64,000 nucleotides of DNA from Weissella viridescens (GCF_003862435.1 NZ_RHGY01000003.1:62001-126000); one strand, 5' to 3'. Counted from the stretch's first letter, positions 50,758 to 60,489 are shown. Numbers and translations: made by a program. The notes: generated from the letters alone by a model not told the origin.

Positions 50758-51954
50758 ATGTTGCAAAAAAAGGGGATGACGCTGAAATGGTTACTATTAG
50801 CGTCTTTAATTAATAACTTCGCGTTTGGCTTTATTTGGCCAGTCACAACGGTGTATTTAAATGGACCATTACACCAATCCTTGGTGGTAGTCGGTTGGGT
50901 GATGCTATTGGTTGCGTCCGGGCAAGCCTTTGGATCCATTATCAGTGGCCGGCTGTTTGATCGTTTTGCGCCCTATAAGTTGATTTTAATGGGAACTTTG
51001 GGGATGATTTGTATTCAAGTTCTCTTGATTTTCTTCCACGGGTGGCCATTTTATGCAGTGAATTTAGTTGTCGCAGCTCTGCTCAATGGGTGGATTATGG
51101 CGATTATTAATGCGTATGGCACATTGGTTAAAGAGCATGATGGCCGGTTCGTTTTTAATATGTTGTACTTTACGAATAATTTTGGTATGGTTTTTGCAAC
51201 AGCCTTATTAGGTCTTATTTATCCCTTTGGGATTGTTTGGCTCTTTATCTTGTCGCTCGGCTTGTACTTTGTCCTATTAGGGATTGTCCGGCATGCGTTT
51301 AATATTGAGATTACGGTTGATGAAACCAAGCAACAAACGGTAACGCCAAAGCTACCACGTTGGAATTTAAAATTGGTCTATGGCGTGATTATTGGTCTGA
51401 TCGTGCTTTGGATTGCCTATGCACAGTGGCAGGGAAACCTATCTGTGTATATGACAACGGACCTACATTTGCCACTTTGGCAGTATTCGCTACTTTGGAC
51501 CATTAATGGCCTTTTGATTGCAATGATCCAAGTAGGCTTAAACGCTTTCCATTTGGTGACGAGCCCCAAGGCCATGTGGGTGCAAATATTTGGTGGGATC
51601 TTTATGTTCGGGTTGGCCTTTTTGATTTTACCATTCGCCCACGACTTTACCGGGTTTGCGATTGCCATGGTCATTACAACGTTTGGGGAAGTTACGGCAT
51701 TTCCAATGATTCCAGCCCTTGTGAATGAATTGACACCAGCGGCCTTAAAGGGACGCTACCAAGGCTTGGTTGCTGCAGCACCATCAGTGGGACGTGCAAT
51801 TGGACCATTAGTTGGTGGGATGGTGATTGAGCGTGATGGTTATGCCGCATTATTCAACGGGGGAGCTTTATTAGTCTTTATTACTTTTGCCGTGTTGGCC
51901 CTCTTGATGTTGAAGGGGTACCGGCATACGCAACAATTTACTGAAGGAGATTAG
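50758..51954 (+). CDS. Major facilitator superfamily transporter
   Basis: About 398 residues, 12 predicted TM helices. The MFS loop 2-3 motif appears as GRLFDRFAPYK (about 65-75). Substrate unknown; multidrug efflux or nutrient export are both possible. Start at ATG 50758, with AAGGGGGAAAGG upstream; an earlier in-frame ATG (50704) would translate the terminator hairpin. The next gene starts 6 bp after its stop. Confidence 0.88.
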   Translation: MLQKKGMTLKWLLLASLINNFAFGFIWPVTTVYLNGPLHQSLVVVGWVMLLVASGQAFGSIISGRLFDRFAPYKLILMGTLGMICIQVLLIFFHGWPFYAVNLVVAALLNGWIMAIINAYGTLVKEHDGRFVFNMLYFTNNFGMVFATALLGLIYPFGIVWLFILSLGLYFVLLGIVRHAFNIEITVDETKQQTVTPKLPRWNLKLVYGVIIGLIVLWIAYAQWQGNLSVYMTTDLHLPLWQYSLLWTINGLLIAMIQVGLNAFHLVTSPKAMWVQIFGGIFMFGLAFLILPFAHDFTGFAIAMVITTFGEVTAFPMIPALVNELTPAALKGRYQGLVAAAPSVGRAIGPLVGGMVIERDGYAALFNGGALLVFITFAVLALLMLKGYRHTQQFTEGD

Positions 51955-51959
51955 CAGTG

Positions 51960-52523
51960 ATGCAAATGCACCATTTAAAATTTAGATTTGGCTTAAGAAC
52001 CTTAAAAACCGGGATTTCTGTGATGGTCTTAATTATTATTTTTTTGGTGTTCCATCGTGGAAACCCGATGATTGCATGTTTGTCAGCTGTTTTTTCCTTG
52101 CGTAATGATTTTGAGACAACGATTCAATTTGGTGAATCACGAGTGATTGCCAATGCGATTGGTGGAACCTTTGCCATGATGTATTCATTGGCGTTAATGC
52201 AGTTTCACCATGCTGACTGGGTTCAAGTGATTATCCTGCCCATTTTATTGATGATGGTCATCGCCGTAAATGATGGCATTAATAATAATCGTGGGATCAT
52301 CGGTGCATCAGCCGCCTTTTTGATGATTTGTTTCACAATTCCAAGTGATGGGGATTACCTTTATGCCGTAGCCCGTGTGATTGACACCTTCATCGGAACA
52401 GCTGTAGCCATTGTCATGAATATCGGGGTGCATCCCATTAAGTTTGATGAGCCACTTAAAAAAGATGTTCAGAAAATGCATGAACATATTATTGAAGAAG
52501 TTGAACATAAATCACATCATTAA
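51960..52523 (+). CDS. Aromatic acid exporter family (ArAE/DUF939-like) membrane protein, short
   Basis: About 187 residues, four to five TM helices, with FGLRTLKTGISVMVLIIIF and ACLSAVFSLRNDFETTIQFG typical of the Firmicutes ArAE_1 N-terminal membrane domain. Full-length members carry an additional cytoplasmic domain; this one ends soon after the membrane part. AAGGAGA precedes GTG 51957/ATG 51960. Possibly cotranscribed with the MFS gene. Confidence 0.8.
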   Translation: MQMHHLKFRFGLRTLKTGISVMVLIIIFLVFHRGNPMIACLSAVFSLRNDFETTIQFGESRVIANAIGGTFAMMYSLALMQFHHADWVQVIILPILLMMVIAVNDGINNNRGIIGASAAFLMICFTIPSDGDYLYAVARVIDTFIGTAVAIVMNIGVHPIKFDEPLKKDVQKMHEHIIEEVEHKSHH

Positions 52524-52525
52524 AC

Positions 52526-52568
52526 AAAACGCAGTCTTTTCAGCACACTGAAGAGATTGCGTTTTTTA
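52526..52568 (+). terminator. Terminator after the ArAE-like gene
   Basis: AAACGCAGTCTT and AAGAGATTGCGTTT around a 10-nt loop, ending in T6. Confidence 0.75.
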
Positions 52569-52654
52569 TATGTACTTTTGGGCTGTATGTGTATCTAAAA
52601 TATGTTACATTGGGACCATTCAAGTTATCACAAACAGAAATCAGGTATATCAAT

Positions 52655-53611
52655 ATGAAAGCAATTCAAATTAAAGTTGCCGGTGGGGATCCAGTCGTTG
52701 CTGAAATTCCAGTACCAACTGAAGTCGCTGCTGACCAAGTTCGAGTCCATGTGCAAGCCTCAGCGTTGTCTAATTTAGCCAAACGCGTTGCAACTGGGGC
52801 GCATTATTCCGCGGATGATGTTTATCCTAAAACGGTGGGCCTTGATGGGGTTGGTACGTTGGATGATGGCACTTACGTTTACTTTGATCACCCATTAGAT
52901 GGGGCGTTAGCGGAAGAAGTGATTGTGCCAATTGATCATGTGATGGAAATTCCAACACGGCTAGATCCAGTTACCGCAGCAGCATTACCCAATCCAGGGA
53001 TGAGTTCATACGCAGCTCTCATCTATCGCGCGCAGTTACGACCTGGGGAAACCGTCCTTATTAACGGGGCAACTGGCGTGGCGGGACAACTAGCGGTGAA
53101 GATGGCTTACGCGTTAGGGGCCAAGAAAGTGATTGCGACTGGACGCCGGGCTGAGGCATTAAACGCTACTGGAGCGGATGTCACGATTGCATCAAACCAG
53201 TTAGACTTGACGAATCCTGAAAGCCGCGCCGCTTATGGGGCAAGCTTAGCCACGGTTGCCGGTAAGGTTGATGTTGTTTTGGATTACCTGTATGGTCCTA
53301 GCGCTGAAGTACTCTTAACAACCTTGGCACAGACGACGGCAGGTAGCCATCCAGTCCGATATGTCGAAGTTGGTGCTATGGCGGGGGCAACGTTGACCTT
53401 ACCAGCTAGTCTGCTGCGGTCATCAAAGCTAAGTTTAATGGGGTCAGGTTTGCAGGCAGTTGATGCAGCTGATTTGCAAGATGCAGTTGCAAACACGTAT
53501 CAATTAGCGGGGCAATATGGTTGGCAAGTACCAACGCGTGCCTTTTCATTTGATGAGATTGCTACGGCTTGGACGGCGCCCAATAACCCACGGGCCGTGA
53601 TTACTTTTTAA
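52655..53611 (+). CDS. Zinc-independent quinone oxidoreductase-type medium-chain dehydrogenase
   Basis: About 318 residues of the MDR superfamily. N-terminal GroES-like half (MKAIQIKVAGGDPVVAEIPVP) and Rossmann half with INGATGVAGQLAVKMAYALGA and TGRR, which favours NADPH. Zinc ligands are not seen, so quinone oxidoreductase/enoyl reductase-like rather than alcohol dehydrogenase; substrate unknown. The start at 52655 is chosen because the family begins MKA; the ribosome site is weak. Confidence 0.88.
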   Translation: MKAIQIKVAGGDPVVAEIPVPTEVAADQVRVHVQASALSNLAKRVATGAHYSADDVYPKTVGLDGVGTLDDGTYVYFDHPLDGALAEEVIVPIDHVMEIPTRLDPVTAAALPNPGMSSYAALIYRAQLRPGETVLINGATGVAGQLAVKMAYALGAKKVIATGRRAEALNATGADVTIASNQLDLTNPESRAAYGASLATVAGKVDVVLDYLYGPSAEVLLTTLAQTTAGSHPVRYVEVGAMAGATLTLPASLLRSSKLSLMGSGLQAVDAADLQDAVANTYQLAGQYGWQVPTRAFSFDEIATAWTAPNNPRAVITF

Positions 53612-53614
53612 ATT

Positions 53615-53655
53615 AAAAAACGTCATCCAGCAATTGCTGTGATGACGTTTTATTT
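53615..53655. terminator. Bidirectional terminator between convergent genes
   Basis: AAAAAACGTCATC, inner CAGCAATTGCTG, GATGACGTTTT. Confidence 0.87.
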
Positions 53656-54076
53656 ATTCGGATTCAACTGTTTCTTCCAGCTGCGGCGCTGCTTGGTGGC
53701 CCTTAAACCATGACTTGAACCAATAGCCGCGATAAAAGGCTTCCATTGAAATGATTTGTGCGGCTGAACAACCGATTAGTGTAAGCTGTAACCATAATTT
53801 ACCGACAGTAAAAAACGGAATTGCCATAAATCCGGCTGACATGGCATAAATAGCCAAGCGTTGCTTTTGGCTTAGTTTACGTTGGTAGACCCCTTCTTCG
53901 ACATAGCGTTGGTAATACTTGTTTTGAATTAACCAAGCATGCAAGCGGGGTGATGAACGCGCCCAACAAAAGGCCGCAAAGAAATAAAAACCAGTAGTGG
54001 GTAAACCAGGGATCCAAATGGCGACCGTTCCAATTGAGAACAGGATGAGGCCGAGGAGAATGTATAAGTAGCGCAT
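53654..54076 (-). CDS. DUF454 (YbaN-like) inner-membrane protein
   Basis: About 140 residues, three to four TM helices, with the DUF454 signature ILFSIGTVAIWIPGLPTTGFYFFAAFCWARSSPRLHAWL. Function unknown. Start at the minus-strand ATG 54074-54076 with AAAGGA upstream; a longer frame begins at 54124. Confidence 0.88.
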   Translation of the reverse strand: MRYLYILLGLILFSIGTVAIWIPGLPTTGFYFFAAFCWARSSPRLHAWLIQNKYYQRYVEEGVYQRKLSQKQRLAIYAMSAGFMAIPFFTVGKLWLQLTLIGCSAAQIISMEAFYRGYWFKSWFKGHQAAPQLEETVESE

Positions 54077-54221
54077 AAGATAATATCCTTTACAAAGTGT
54101 GCTGGGAATAATTGCTGGCATCATTATAACAAGAATTTATGGGAACGCCTATGGATTCCCCTATTTTGTTTTAGATTTGTTATAATGTTGATAACAGAAA
54201 AACATAGAGGGGGCGACGGTG

Positions 54222-55079
54222 ATGGAAATTTTGGAACGTGCATATGCCAAACTCAATCTCAGCTTGGATACCCCTTACCTGCATCGAGATGGGCAACAAG
54301 AATGGGATATGTTTATGGTGCCGATTGATTTGGCGGATTCCGTGACCATTCGAACAACTGATGAGCATCATGACATTCATGTTGACTCAACGAGTGGCGT
54401 CTTGCCTTTGAATGAGAAAAATTTGGCCTATCAAGCTGCAAGTTTGATGCGCGAACGCGCTGGTCGCCAAGATGGGATTGATATCTACATCGATAAAAAA
54501 ATCCCGGTAGCGGCTGGCCTGGGTGGTGGCTCGTCGGATGCTGCAGCTGTCATTCGTGGATTGAACCGGATTTGGGAGCTGGGGCTTTCTGAAACCGAAT
54601 TAGCACGTATTGGTTTACAAATCGATGCGGATGTACCGTTTTGTGTCTATAGTCGTCCGGCCCGTGTGACGGGACGCGGAGAAATTGTCACCCCAATCCA
54701 AACCAAGTTTCCGCCATTATGGTTGGTGGTTTCAAAACCAGCCATCAGTGTTTCAACACCAAAGATACTACGGCAGATTGATTATGATAAACTAGAACAT
54801 GGCGATATGCCCGCACTAATGGATGCCCTTGAACAAGGGGATTTAGCGCAAGTTTGTGCGCAAATGTTTAATGTCTTGGAACCAGTCACAGCTGGCCGCT
54901 ATCCAGAGATCATTAAGTTGCGTGAAAAGATGCAAAAGTTTGGTGCTGATGCCGTTCAAATGTCTGGTTCGGGGCCAACCGTTTTTGCCTTATCAAACAA
55001 GGAATCACGTGCTAAGCGAATCTATAATGCTGTCCGCGGGTTTGTGCAAGAAACGTATATTGTCCATATTATTCAGTAG
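54222..55079 (+). CDS. ispE: 4-diphosphocytidyl-2-C-methyl-D-erythritol kinase
   Basis: GHMP-family kinase of the MEP isoprenoid pathway. About 285 residues with AYAKLNLSLDTPYL, the ATP loop KKIPVAAGLGGGSSDAAAVIRGLN (about 84-107) and MSGSGPTVFAL. GAGGGGG precedes ATG 54222; GTG 54219 is adjacent. Extended -10 TGTTATAAT at 54178-54186. Lactobacilli generally use the mevalonate pathway, and IspE alone has been noted in some; no other MEP gene is in this window. Confidence 0.93.
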   Translation: MEILERAYAKLNLSLDTPYLHRDGQQEWDMFMVPIDLADSVTIRTTDEHHDIHVDSTSGVLPLNEKNLAYQAASLMRERAGRQDGIDIYIDKKIPVAAGLGGGSSDAAAVIRGLNRIWELGLSETELARIGLQIDADVPFCVYSRPARVTGRGEIVTPIQTKFPPLWLVVSKPAISVSTPKILRQIDYDKLEHGDMPALMDALEQGDLAQVCAQMFNVLEPVTAGRYPEIIKLREKMQKFGADAVQMSGSGPTVFALSNKESRAKRIYNAVRGFVQETYIVHIIQ

Positions 55080-55097
55080 AAAAAAAGGAGATTTATA

Positions 55098-55874
55098 ATG
55101 ATTAAAACAGGAATTAAGAATGAAGCGTTGATGGATGCTTTGCATGCCATGCGTGATGATCAAAACGAAACAACAGAAAACAATTACACACAAGCCCTTT
55201 TGCAAGCGCAATTGATTGCGCCAGTTAGCTTTACACAAGCACCAGTCGAACAAGCTGATGGCTCAATTGTGTTGCCTGAAGGGTCAGAAGTTCGCTTTGT
55301 GACTTTTGCGGATGAAAACGAAAACATGATTTTCCCCGTATTTTCAGACGATGCACAAGCTGACTTGGGCGACTGGGATGTTGAAGATACAGTTTACCCA
55401 TACCCAATGACTATTGAACAATATTTGCCAATGGTTTTCGATGAAGAAGTCCCAAACATGGGTGGCTTGGTTTTGAACCCATTCTCAGAAGATGGCATGC
55501 CAATCACAATGGATAACTTGGCTTTCCTAGCTAACGTTCTGGAAGCCGTTCACGGGGATGAGGAAGTTCAAGTAAGTGCCGCTGATGATATCGTACCTGG
55601 TCCACTAAAGTATGATTTGGTGGCTTTGGCTGACGATCACAGTGATGTGATTAAGCACCTTTACTTGCTTCGTTTGACGCAAGGTGAAGCCGGTAGCTAC
55701 CTAGTTGTGATTGATGGACCTGATCGTGAAGCTGCTTTGGCTTTGGGTTCAGATTTTGAAAAGGTCTTCAATGCCGATGCTGGTGATGAAGGTTCAGAAT
55801 TCAACTTAATCATGAGTGATGATTTTGGTGCAGACCTTTCAGAATTCACACCAATTTACGATAGCGAAATTTAA
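55098..55874 (+). CDS. SseB-family protein
   Basis: 258 residues in two related halves: N-terminal SseB domain (YTQALLQAQLIAPVSF, GSEVRFVTFADENENMIFPVFSD, EQYLPMVF, GLVLNPFSEDGMPI) and a C-terminal SseB-like domain. Acidic, no signal peptide. The family function is unclear in Gram-positive bacteria. AAAGGAG precedes the ATG; it lies 18 bp after ispE. A terminator follows. Confidence 0.82.
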   Translation: MIKTGIKNEALMDALHAMRDDQNETTENNYTQALLQAQLIAPVSFTQAPVEQADGSIVLPEGSEVRFVTFADENENMIFPVFSDDAQADLGDWDVEDTVYPYPMTIEQYLPMVFDEEVPNMGGLVLNPFSEDGMPITMDNLAFLANVLEAVHGDEEVQVSAADDIVPGPLKYDLVALADDHSDVIKHLYLLRLTQGEAGSYLVVIDGPDREAALALGSDFEKVFNADAGDEGSEFNLIMSDDFGADLSEFTPIYDSEI

Positions 55875-55880
55875 TATGAG

Positions 55881-55907
55881 ACCACTCTAGTGATAGGGTG
55901 GTTTTTT
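55881..55907 (+). terminator. Terminator after the SseB-like gene
   Basis: ACCACTCTA, loop GTGA, TAGGGTGGT and T6. Confidence 0.8.
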
Positions 55908-55921
55908 AATAAGGGGGGGCT

Positions 55922-56938
55922 ATGAAAAAAACACAAGTTGCAATTATTGGTGCTGGTCCAGTGGGACTCTTTACGGCATTTTATGCTCGTTTACGTGGAC
56001 TGGATGTCACGTTGATTGATAGTTTGGAGAATGTCGGTGGGCAAGTCAATCATTTATATCCGCAAAAGGATATTTTGGATGTACCTGGGTATGTGAAAAT
56101 TGAGGGGCAAGCGCTTATTGACCAATTGGCGGCGCAAACGGATCAATTACATCCCAACTATCTGTTGCAGACGACGGTTGAAGACGTCGCGTATGATGCA
56201 GAAAAGCAGGTTTTCATGCTCCAAACAAACACCGAGTCAGTGCAAGCGAATCGCGTTATTTTAGCGATAGGGCATGGTGCTTTTGAACCAAAGCGATTAC
56301 CGGATGGCATTGGTGCAGCTTTAGAGGGGCAAGGTGTCTATTATGTTGTTGATGACTTAGACAAATTCAAGGACCAGACCGTGCTTGTTGCAGGTGGAGG
56401 TGATGCTGCGGTTGACCAAGCCCTGGCCTTAGCTAAGGTAGCCAAAAAAGTCTATTTGACCCACCGGCGTGATCGGTTTCGGGCAATGGCTTATACGTTG
56501 GATCAATTAGCTGAATCACCGATTGAGCGAGTGACGCCGTATAACATTACGGATATTCGTAAAGATGCTGAGCTGGGGCTTGAGGTTACGCTCACAACCG
56601 CGGCTTCGGAAACGCCAAAGGAGTTGAACGTTGACGCCGTGGTCATTAACTATGGATTTAAATCGGATAGTCAGTTGTATGAACAATGGTCATGTCAACC
56701 TACGGTGGCCCGGCAACGGTGTGTCGTCGAACCGACCATGCAATCTTCCGTACCGGGTTTGTACGCTGTTGGGGATATTGCAGGTTATGCAAATAAAACG
56801 GATTTAATTGCGACTGGGTTTGGTGAAGGAACGATTGCCGTTAATGGTATTTTACAAGATTTGGAACCAGCATTAGCTGGACCATTGCATTCGTCTGGGT
56901 ATGTGATTCAAGATGGACAGGTTGACCCATTGCAATAA
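55922..56938 (+). CDS. Ferredoxin/flavodoxin-NADP+ reductase, TrxR-like type
   Basis: FAD- and NADPH-dependent reductase, YumC-like. 338 residues with FAD motif VAIIGAGPVGLFTAFYARLRG (about 7-27), YPQKDILDVPG, NADPH motif VAGGGDAAVDQAL (about 160) and YAVGDIAGY. No CxxC redox pair is present, which distinguishes it from thioredoxin reductase. The ribosome site is seven G (55913-55919) only 2 nt from the ATG, unusually G-rich. Confidence 0.92.
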   Translation: MKKTQVAIIGAGPVGLFTAFYARLRGLDVTLIDSLENVGGQVNHLYPQKDILDVPGYVKIEGQALIDQLAAQTDQLHPNYLLQTTVEDVAYDAEKQVFMLQTNTESVQANRVILAIGHGAFEPKRLPDGIGAALEGQGVYYVVDDLDKFKDQTVLVAGGGDAAVDQALALAKVAKKVYLTHRRDRFRAMAYTLDQLAESPIERVTPYNITDIRKDAELGLEVTLTTAASETPKELNVDAVVINYGFKSDSQLYEQWSCQPTVARQRCVVEPTMQSSVPGLYAVGDIAGYANKTDLIATGFGEGTIAVNGILQDLEPALAGPLHSSGYVIQDGQVDPLQ

Positions 56939-57026
56939 AACGCGAAAAATTCTGAGACAGGAATGCGTAATTGTGAAATATTTGGTATACTAAAAAGGTA
57001 GAAAAAAATATAAAAGAGGTATCGTA

Positions 57027-57743
57027 ATGTCAAAATTAGTTATGGTTCGTCACGGACAAAGTGAATGGAACGCAAAGAACTTGTTTAATGGTTGGATTGA
57101 TACAAAGTTGAGCCCAGTCGGAATTCAACAAGCCCGTGATGCGGGAAACTTGTTGGCTGAAACAGGGATTGAATTTGATCAAGCCTACACGTCAGTTTTG
57201 ACACGTGCCATCCAAACTTTGCACTTGGTTTTGGAAGAAGATGGACAACTTTGGATTCCTGAAGAAAAGTCATGGCGCTTGAACGAGCGTAACTATGGTG
57301 CTTTGCAAGGGTTGAACAAGGCTGACGCCGCTGAAAAGTGGGGCGACGATCAAGTTCACCAATGGCGTCGTTCATATGACGTTTTGCCACCAATGTTGGA
57401 TGACTACGAAGAAACAGTTACGGTTGAAGGTGAGACATATGCTTCATTTGACCGCCGTTATGCAGATGTACCAAAGGACGAATTGCCACTAGGTGAAAAC
57501 CTAAAGGTTACTTTGGAACGTGTTATGCCTTACTGGAATGAAAAGATTTCAAAGGATTTGAAGGCTGGTAAGAACGTTATTATCGCCGCCCATGGTAACT
57601 CATTGCGTGCCTTGGCTAAGCATATTGAAAAGATCTCAGATGACGATATTACAGGTCTTGAAATTGCCAACGGACAACCAATCATCTATGATTTGGATGA
57701 TAACTTGGATGTTGTTTCAAAGACAGTTTTGTCAGGTGAATAA
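57027..57743 (+). CDS. gpmA: 2,3-bisphosphoglycerate-dependent phosphoglycerate mutase
   Basis: Interconverts 3- and 2-phosphoglycerate in lower glycolysis. 238 residues with the phospho-His motif [22 protein letters not shown] (His9), [39 protein letters not shown] and [24 protein letters not shown] precedes the ATG. Single gene. Confidence 0.96.
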   Translation: MSKLVMVRHGQSEWNAKNLFNGWIDTKLSPVGIQQARDAGNLLAETGIEFDQAYTSVLTRAIQTLHLVLEEDGQLWIPEEKSWRLNERNYGALQGLNKADAAEKWGDDQVHQWRRSYDVLPPMLDDYEETVTVEGETYASFDRRYADVPKDELPLGENLKVTLERVMPYWNEKISKDLKAGKNVIIAAHGNSLRALAKHIEKISDDDITGLEIANGQPIIYDLDDNLDVVSKTVLSGE

Positions 57744-57815
57744 TCAAGAATGCATAAAAAGTGGTTTAGTTTAATATGAGCCATACCCAATAGTCGGGAA
57801 GATTTCGAGAAGTTC

Positions 57816-57839
57816 GGAGCCTTTCAGGCTATTTTTTTG
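57816..57839 (+). terminator. Probable terminator downstream of gpmA
   Basis: AGCC, loop TTTCA, GGCT followed by AT7. Short stem, 70 bp after the gene. Confidence 0.5.
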
Positions 57840-58074
57840 GTTCAGATAAGCAGAAGTTCTGATGTTACGTAAATGGCGTAATTATATGAAGGAATTTTGG
57901 TTAGAAGCGAAGAGGCCATGTGTCTATGCGTTGATAATGAAACTAGTATTTTAAGGTTTAAGTCGCTAAAAGATATAAATAGTGTATAATAACAAAAGAG
58001 AATATTGTGCGTTCGATAATTGATATGTCAGCGTTTTTTATTTTAAATCACATTTAGGGAGTAAAAGTATTTCT
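57840..58074 (+). other. Upstream region of the cps/tag cluster
   Basis: About 235 bp with no gene. TATAAT near 57986 is a candidate -10 without a clear -35; a T-rich tract follows at about 58034. AGGGAG lies before the cpsC start. No known operator recognised. Confidence 0.45.
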
Positions 58075-58896
58075 ATGGATAATGTAATTGATTTAAGCCA
58101 TCTTTGGCAGGTAGTCCGCCGGAATTTGAGCTTGATTTTAGCGATGGGAGTTATCTTTGCGGCGATTGGGTTTACCGTTTCTAAGTTTTTGATTCATCCA
58201 GAATATAGTTCTTCAACAGCGGTCTTGGTTAACCGTAAGCAAGATGACAATAATTCAGGAATGCAATTTCAAAATCAACAAGCGGATGTGCAATTAATTA
58301 GTACATATAAAGATATTATTAAGCGACCAGTTATTTTGAACCAAGTGGCCGACAACTTAACGGAAAAGCACACTGAAAAGAAAGCCGATGGTACTAAGAA
58401 AGAAGTGCCAGCTAAGTATACAAAGTCTGAAGTTAACGCAGATAACTTAGCTAATATGATTTCAATTTCCAATCAACAAAACTCACAAGTCTTTTCTGTA
58501 AACGTTAAGACCGGTGATCCGGATCTTTCTAAGGATATTGCCAATGAAGTGGCTAAGGTTTTCCAAAAGAAGGTTGGATTAATCATGAGTAGTGCTTCGG
58601 ATGTATCAATTGTCTCAAAGGCAACAGCAAATCCAAAGCCAGTTTCACCAAAGGTACCATTGATTACGTTGATCAGCTTCGTAGTAGGTCTTATCGTTGG
58701 ATTGGCATGGGCATGGATCCGTGACTTAACAGATCGTACAGTTAAGACCATTAGTTTCTTGACAGACGACCTTGGATTAACAAATCTTGGTGTGGTCGGT
58801 TATATTGGGAAGATGCGTTCAATTGATGAAACCATTAGTCGTCAAAATAATGGTAAGACATCAGGGCAACGTTCTGAACGTAATCGTCGAATTTAA
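58075..58896 (+). CDS. cpsC: Polysaccharide co-polymerase / tyrosine kinase adaptor (Wzz/CpsC family)
   Basis: Membrane adaptor that activates the CpsD kinase and sets polymer length. 273 residues: TM1 (about 20-40), exported Wzz domain (about 45-190), KPVSPKVPLITLISFVVGLIVGLAWAW including TM2 (about 198-218), and a cytoplasmic tail ending at residue 273. First gene of cpsC-cpsD-cpsB. Confidence 0.92.
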   Translation: MDNVIDLSHLWQVVRRNLSLILAMGVIFAAIGFTVSKFLIHPEYSSSTAVLVNRKQDDNNSGMQFQNQQADVQLISTYKDIIKRPVILNQVADNLTEKHTEKKADGTKKEVPAKYTKSEVNADNLANMISISNQQNSQVFSVNVKTGDPDLSKDIANEVAKVFQKKVGLIMSSASDVSIVSKATANPKPVSPKVPLITLISFVVGLIVGLAWAWIRDLTDRTVKTISFLTDDLGLTNLGVVGYIGKMRSIDETISRQNNGKTSGQRSERNRRI

Positions 58897-58908
58897 GGGA
58901 GTATACGC

Positions 58909-59646
58909 ATGTCATTATTTAAAAGTCACTATAAAGAAGATGTTGAAACACAAACCAATGGTGCTCGGTTAATTACATTTACCGAACCAAAGAATGTGAT
59001 TTCAGAACAATTACGTACTGTACGTACAAATATTGAATATGCTGGAGCCGCTTTAGATAAGCTTCAAGTTGTCATGTTTACATCACCACAAATGTCTGAC
59101 GGTAAGTCAACCGTTTCTTCAAATGTGGCTGTAACATGGGCCCAAGCTGGGAAAAAGGTGCTGATTGTTGATGCCGATTTACGTCGTCCGACAGTACACG
59201 CCACTTTCCGTTTGGACAATCGTAAAGGTTTGACAACAATTTTGGCCAGCGATTTGCAACCAAAGGAATTAGTCCACGAAACGATTGTGCCTGGATTGTC
59301 AGCGATGACTTCAGGACCAGTGCCACCTAACCCAGCTGAATTGCTTGGATCACCACGCATGGCTGCGTTGGTAGAGTGGATGCGTAATAATTACGATATT
59401 ATCGTTTTGGATGCACCACCACTGAATTCGGTGACCGATGCCCAAGTGATGCTCCCAATTGTAGATGGTGTTGTCTTGGTTGTAACGCTAAATCAAACGC
59501 AAAAAGTGAATGCGACACGTGCGGTTGAATTACTTAATTTGACTTCTACCAAGGTCCTTGGTGTTGTTTCACGTGTTAAGCGTAGTGATGGTGAAGCTGG
59601 TTATGGCTATGGCTATGGCTACGGCTATGGGTCAACCAAAGATTAA
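58909..59646 (+). CDS. cpsD: Bacterial tyrosine kinase CpsD
   Basis: BY-kinase regulating polysaccharide synthesis. 245 residues with ISEQLRTVRTNIEY, Walker A FTSPQMSDGKSTVSSN, Walker A' VLIVDADLRRPTVH and Walker B DIIVLDAPP. The C-terminal autophosphorylation cluster is five Tyr alternating with Gly (GYGYGYGYGYG) before STKD. Starts 12 bp after cpsC. A hairpin terminator (59661-59694) separates it from cpsB. Confidence 0.94.
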   Translation: MSLFKSHYKEDVETQTNGARLITFTEPKNVISEQLRTVRTNIEYAGAALDKLQVVMFTSPQMSDGKSTVSSNVAVTWAQAGKKVLIVDADLRRPTVHATFRLDNRKGLTTILASDLQPKELVHETIVPGLSAMTSGPVPPNPAELLGSPRMAALVEWMRNNYDIIVLDAPPLNSVTDAQVMLPIVDGVVLVVTLNQTQKVNATRAVELLNLTSTKVLGVVSRVKRSDGEAGYGYGYGYGYGSTKD

Positions 59647-59660
59647 TGAATAAATAAGTG

Positions 59661-59696
59661 AGAGGTAGTAGACAACCATGTTTACTACCTCTTTTA
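59661..59696 (+). terminator. Intercistronic terminator between cpsD and cpsB
   Basis: AGAGGTAGTA, loop, TACTACCTCT then TTTAT. Stem 10 bp; short T run, so termination may be partial. Confidence 0.65.
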
Positions 59697-59721
59697 TGAA
59701 AGTAAAGATGAGGAATATAAA

Positions 59722-60489
59722 ATGATTGATATACATTGTCATCTCTTGCCCGGTTTGGATGATGGATCAGATAGTCTTGACCATTCATTAGAATTAGCAC
59801 AAGCAGCCGTTGCTGATGGCATTACGCATGCTTTAATGACACCACATCACATGAATGGTCGGTACGTCAACCATGCGCCAGAAGTGGCACAAGCCACTGC
59901 TGATTTTCAGGATGCCTTGGATGCCGCCCAAATTCCATTGGTTGTTTTTGCCAGTCAAGAAGTCCGTATTAATGGTGAGTTATTAACGGCACTTGATGCA
60001 GGGGATATTTTAACCACTGACCCATTTGGGACATATATGTTATTAGAGTTTCCATCTGAAGAAGTGCCAGCCTACAGTGAAAAAATGATCTTTGATATTC
60101 AGCAACGCGGGATTATACCTATTATTGTGCATCCCGAACGAAACCAAGGGTTCATGGATAAGCCAGAGCAACTGTACGAATTTATAAATCGTGGTGCCTT
60201 AGCGCAAGTAACGGCCAGTTCTTATGTCGGTGTTTTTGGTAAGAAGGTCCAAGCCTTTGCGCAAGATATCATTGATAACGGATTAGCTCAATTCTTGGCG
60301 TCTGATGCCCATTATATGGAAAATCGTGATTATGTTATGGGGGATGCTTTTGCCCAATTGGTACGAGAAAAAGGACAAAAGACAGCAGATCTCTTTGATA
60401 AAAACGCTAAAGCGGCGATTAATGGCGATCCCATCCAACGCTTAGTACCACAACCAATCAAGAAAAAGCGTTTTTTTGCCAAGTACTAA
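59722..60489 (+). CDS. cpsB: Tyrosine-protein phosphatase CpsB (PHP family)
   Basis: Manganese-dependent phosphatase that dephosphorylates CpsD. 255 residues, PHP fold with MIDIHCHLLPGLDDGS (metal ligands), MTPHHMNGRY, EVRINGELL, PIIVHPERNQGF and LASDAHYMENRDY. Starts with a weak GAGGAA. The gene order C-D-B differs from streptococcal B-C-D. Confidence 0.94.
   Translation: MIDIHCHLLPGLDDGSDSLDHSLELAQAAVADGITHALMTPHHMNGRYVNHAPEVAQATADFQDALDAAQIPLVVFASQEVRINGELLTALDAGDILTTDPFGTYMLLEFPSEEVPAYSEKMIFDIQQRGIIPIIVHPERNQGFMDKPEQLYEFINRGALAQVTASSYVGVFGKKVQAFAQDIIDNGLAQFLASDAHYMENRDYVMGDAFAQLVREKGQKTADLFDKNAKAAINGDPIQRLVPQPIKKKRFFAKY

Noticed and set aside
51957-52523. ArAE-like gene as a truncated pseudogene
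   Set aside because: It ends cleanly with a terminator, no remnant of the missing domain follows, and the membrane part is complete; called a short family member instead.
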